This document shows positions 63,690 through 64,000 of a stretch of DNA of 64,000 bases, piece after piece (position 1 is the first letter of the stretch; every line of letters begins with the position of its first letter). The notes beneath the pieces were generated by a model. The model did not search any database and had not been told where the DNA came from. It worked only from the letters and a program-made list of their open reading frames with translations. The stretch is from Ostrinia nubilalis. Taxonomy: Eukaryota > Arthropoda > Insecta > Lepidoptera > Crambidae. Made by a program: the position numbers and the translations under genes. Location: NCBI RefSeq assembly GCF_963855985.1, contig NC_087109.1, forward strand, positions 9,568,001 to 9,632,000, in the 5' to 3' direction.

Positions 63690-64000
63690 ATACACTATTG
63701 TCATCCCTGTCACTCATTGATGTCAATTATTTTCTGACTACCCTACAATCTCTGCTTTTATGCGCTCCTGGTACTTCGGGAACTGACGTTAATATTGCCA
63801 TCCCTGTCAGTCCTATACTTTGCGTTAGTGTTTTTGTCTCTTTCGTACTCATTGATGTCAATATATTTCCTGACTACCCTACAATCTCTTTGCTTTTATG
63901 GTACTTCGATGAATTTACGTTACTATGGCCATCCCTGTCATTCCTATTACTTTGCCTCAATATTTCCGTCTCTTTCGCACACATTGGCGTCAATGTTTCC
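63690..64000. repeat. Satellite-like tandem repeat at the right edge
   Basis: Three diverged units containing ccatccctgtca (63702, 63800, 63930), ctctttcg(t/c)ac, cattgatgtcaat and ctgactaccctacaatctct. Spacing about 98 and 130 bp, the first unit shortened. The array continues beyond the window. Confidence 0.7.

Overview
The window looks like genomic DNA of a moth or butterfly (Lepidoptera). Codons are split by GT-AG introns, the gene-poor stretches are AT-rich, and there are many insect-type elements: RTE-like LINE ends with the typical lepidopteran 'cactgctggacaaaggc' motif, a Jockey-clade LINE, Tc1-like, hAT-like and palindromic MITEs. The species cannot be named from sequence alone.

The main gene lies on the + strand from about 4.4 to 51 kb. 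I could reconstruct 19 coding exons (about 865 codons, N-terminus upstream of the window). They encode an oxysterol-binding-protein-related protein of the ORP3/6/7 subgroup: a PH domain (exons at 6277-6406 and 6952-7172), a linker with a VAP-binding FFAT core EFFDAEE (32089-32211), and a complete lipid-transfer ORD domain (33811-49653) with the fingerprint EQ|VSHHPP split across an intron. Phases fit at every junction except 7172 to 18963, where at least one exon is missing from my model. A second gene, an uninterrupted 1192-codon ORF of unknown function (12654-16232, + strand), sits inside that same intron.

The most unusual property is that eight exons of this single gene are each followed, in the downstream intron, by tandem copies of the exon's own 3' part, usually with its splice donor and a little intron. 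The arrays lie at 4.9-5.9 kb, 7.2-11.6 kb (PH exon), 29.7-30.1 kb, 34.0-38.4 kb (about 27 copies of the ORD signature exon), 38.9-42.1 kb (four long copies plus a 20-bp minisatellite born from the exon's coding sequence), 43.1-44.5 kb, 47.7-49.2 kb (16 copies) and 50.4-50.9 kb (3' UTR exon tail). In two arrays the copies differ from the exon mainly at synonymous positions, which is not expected for dead intronic DNA.

Mobile DNA is layered over this. A 3.25-kb palindromic element carrying degraded LINE sequence splits the PH array, and a hAT-like element with an 8-bp target duplication splits the 3' UTR array. Downstream of the gene (51-64 kb) there is no recognised host gene. That part holds a folded-back Tc1-like transposon interrupted by a second element, several MITEs, a 5'-truncated Jockey-type reverse transcriptase on the - strand (62.1-63.6 kb) and a short satellite at the right edge. 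The stretches 22.5-27.6 kb and 55.8-61.2 kb are largely featureless AT-rich DNA.
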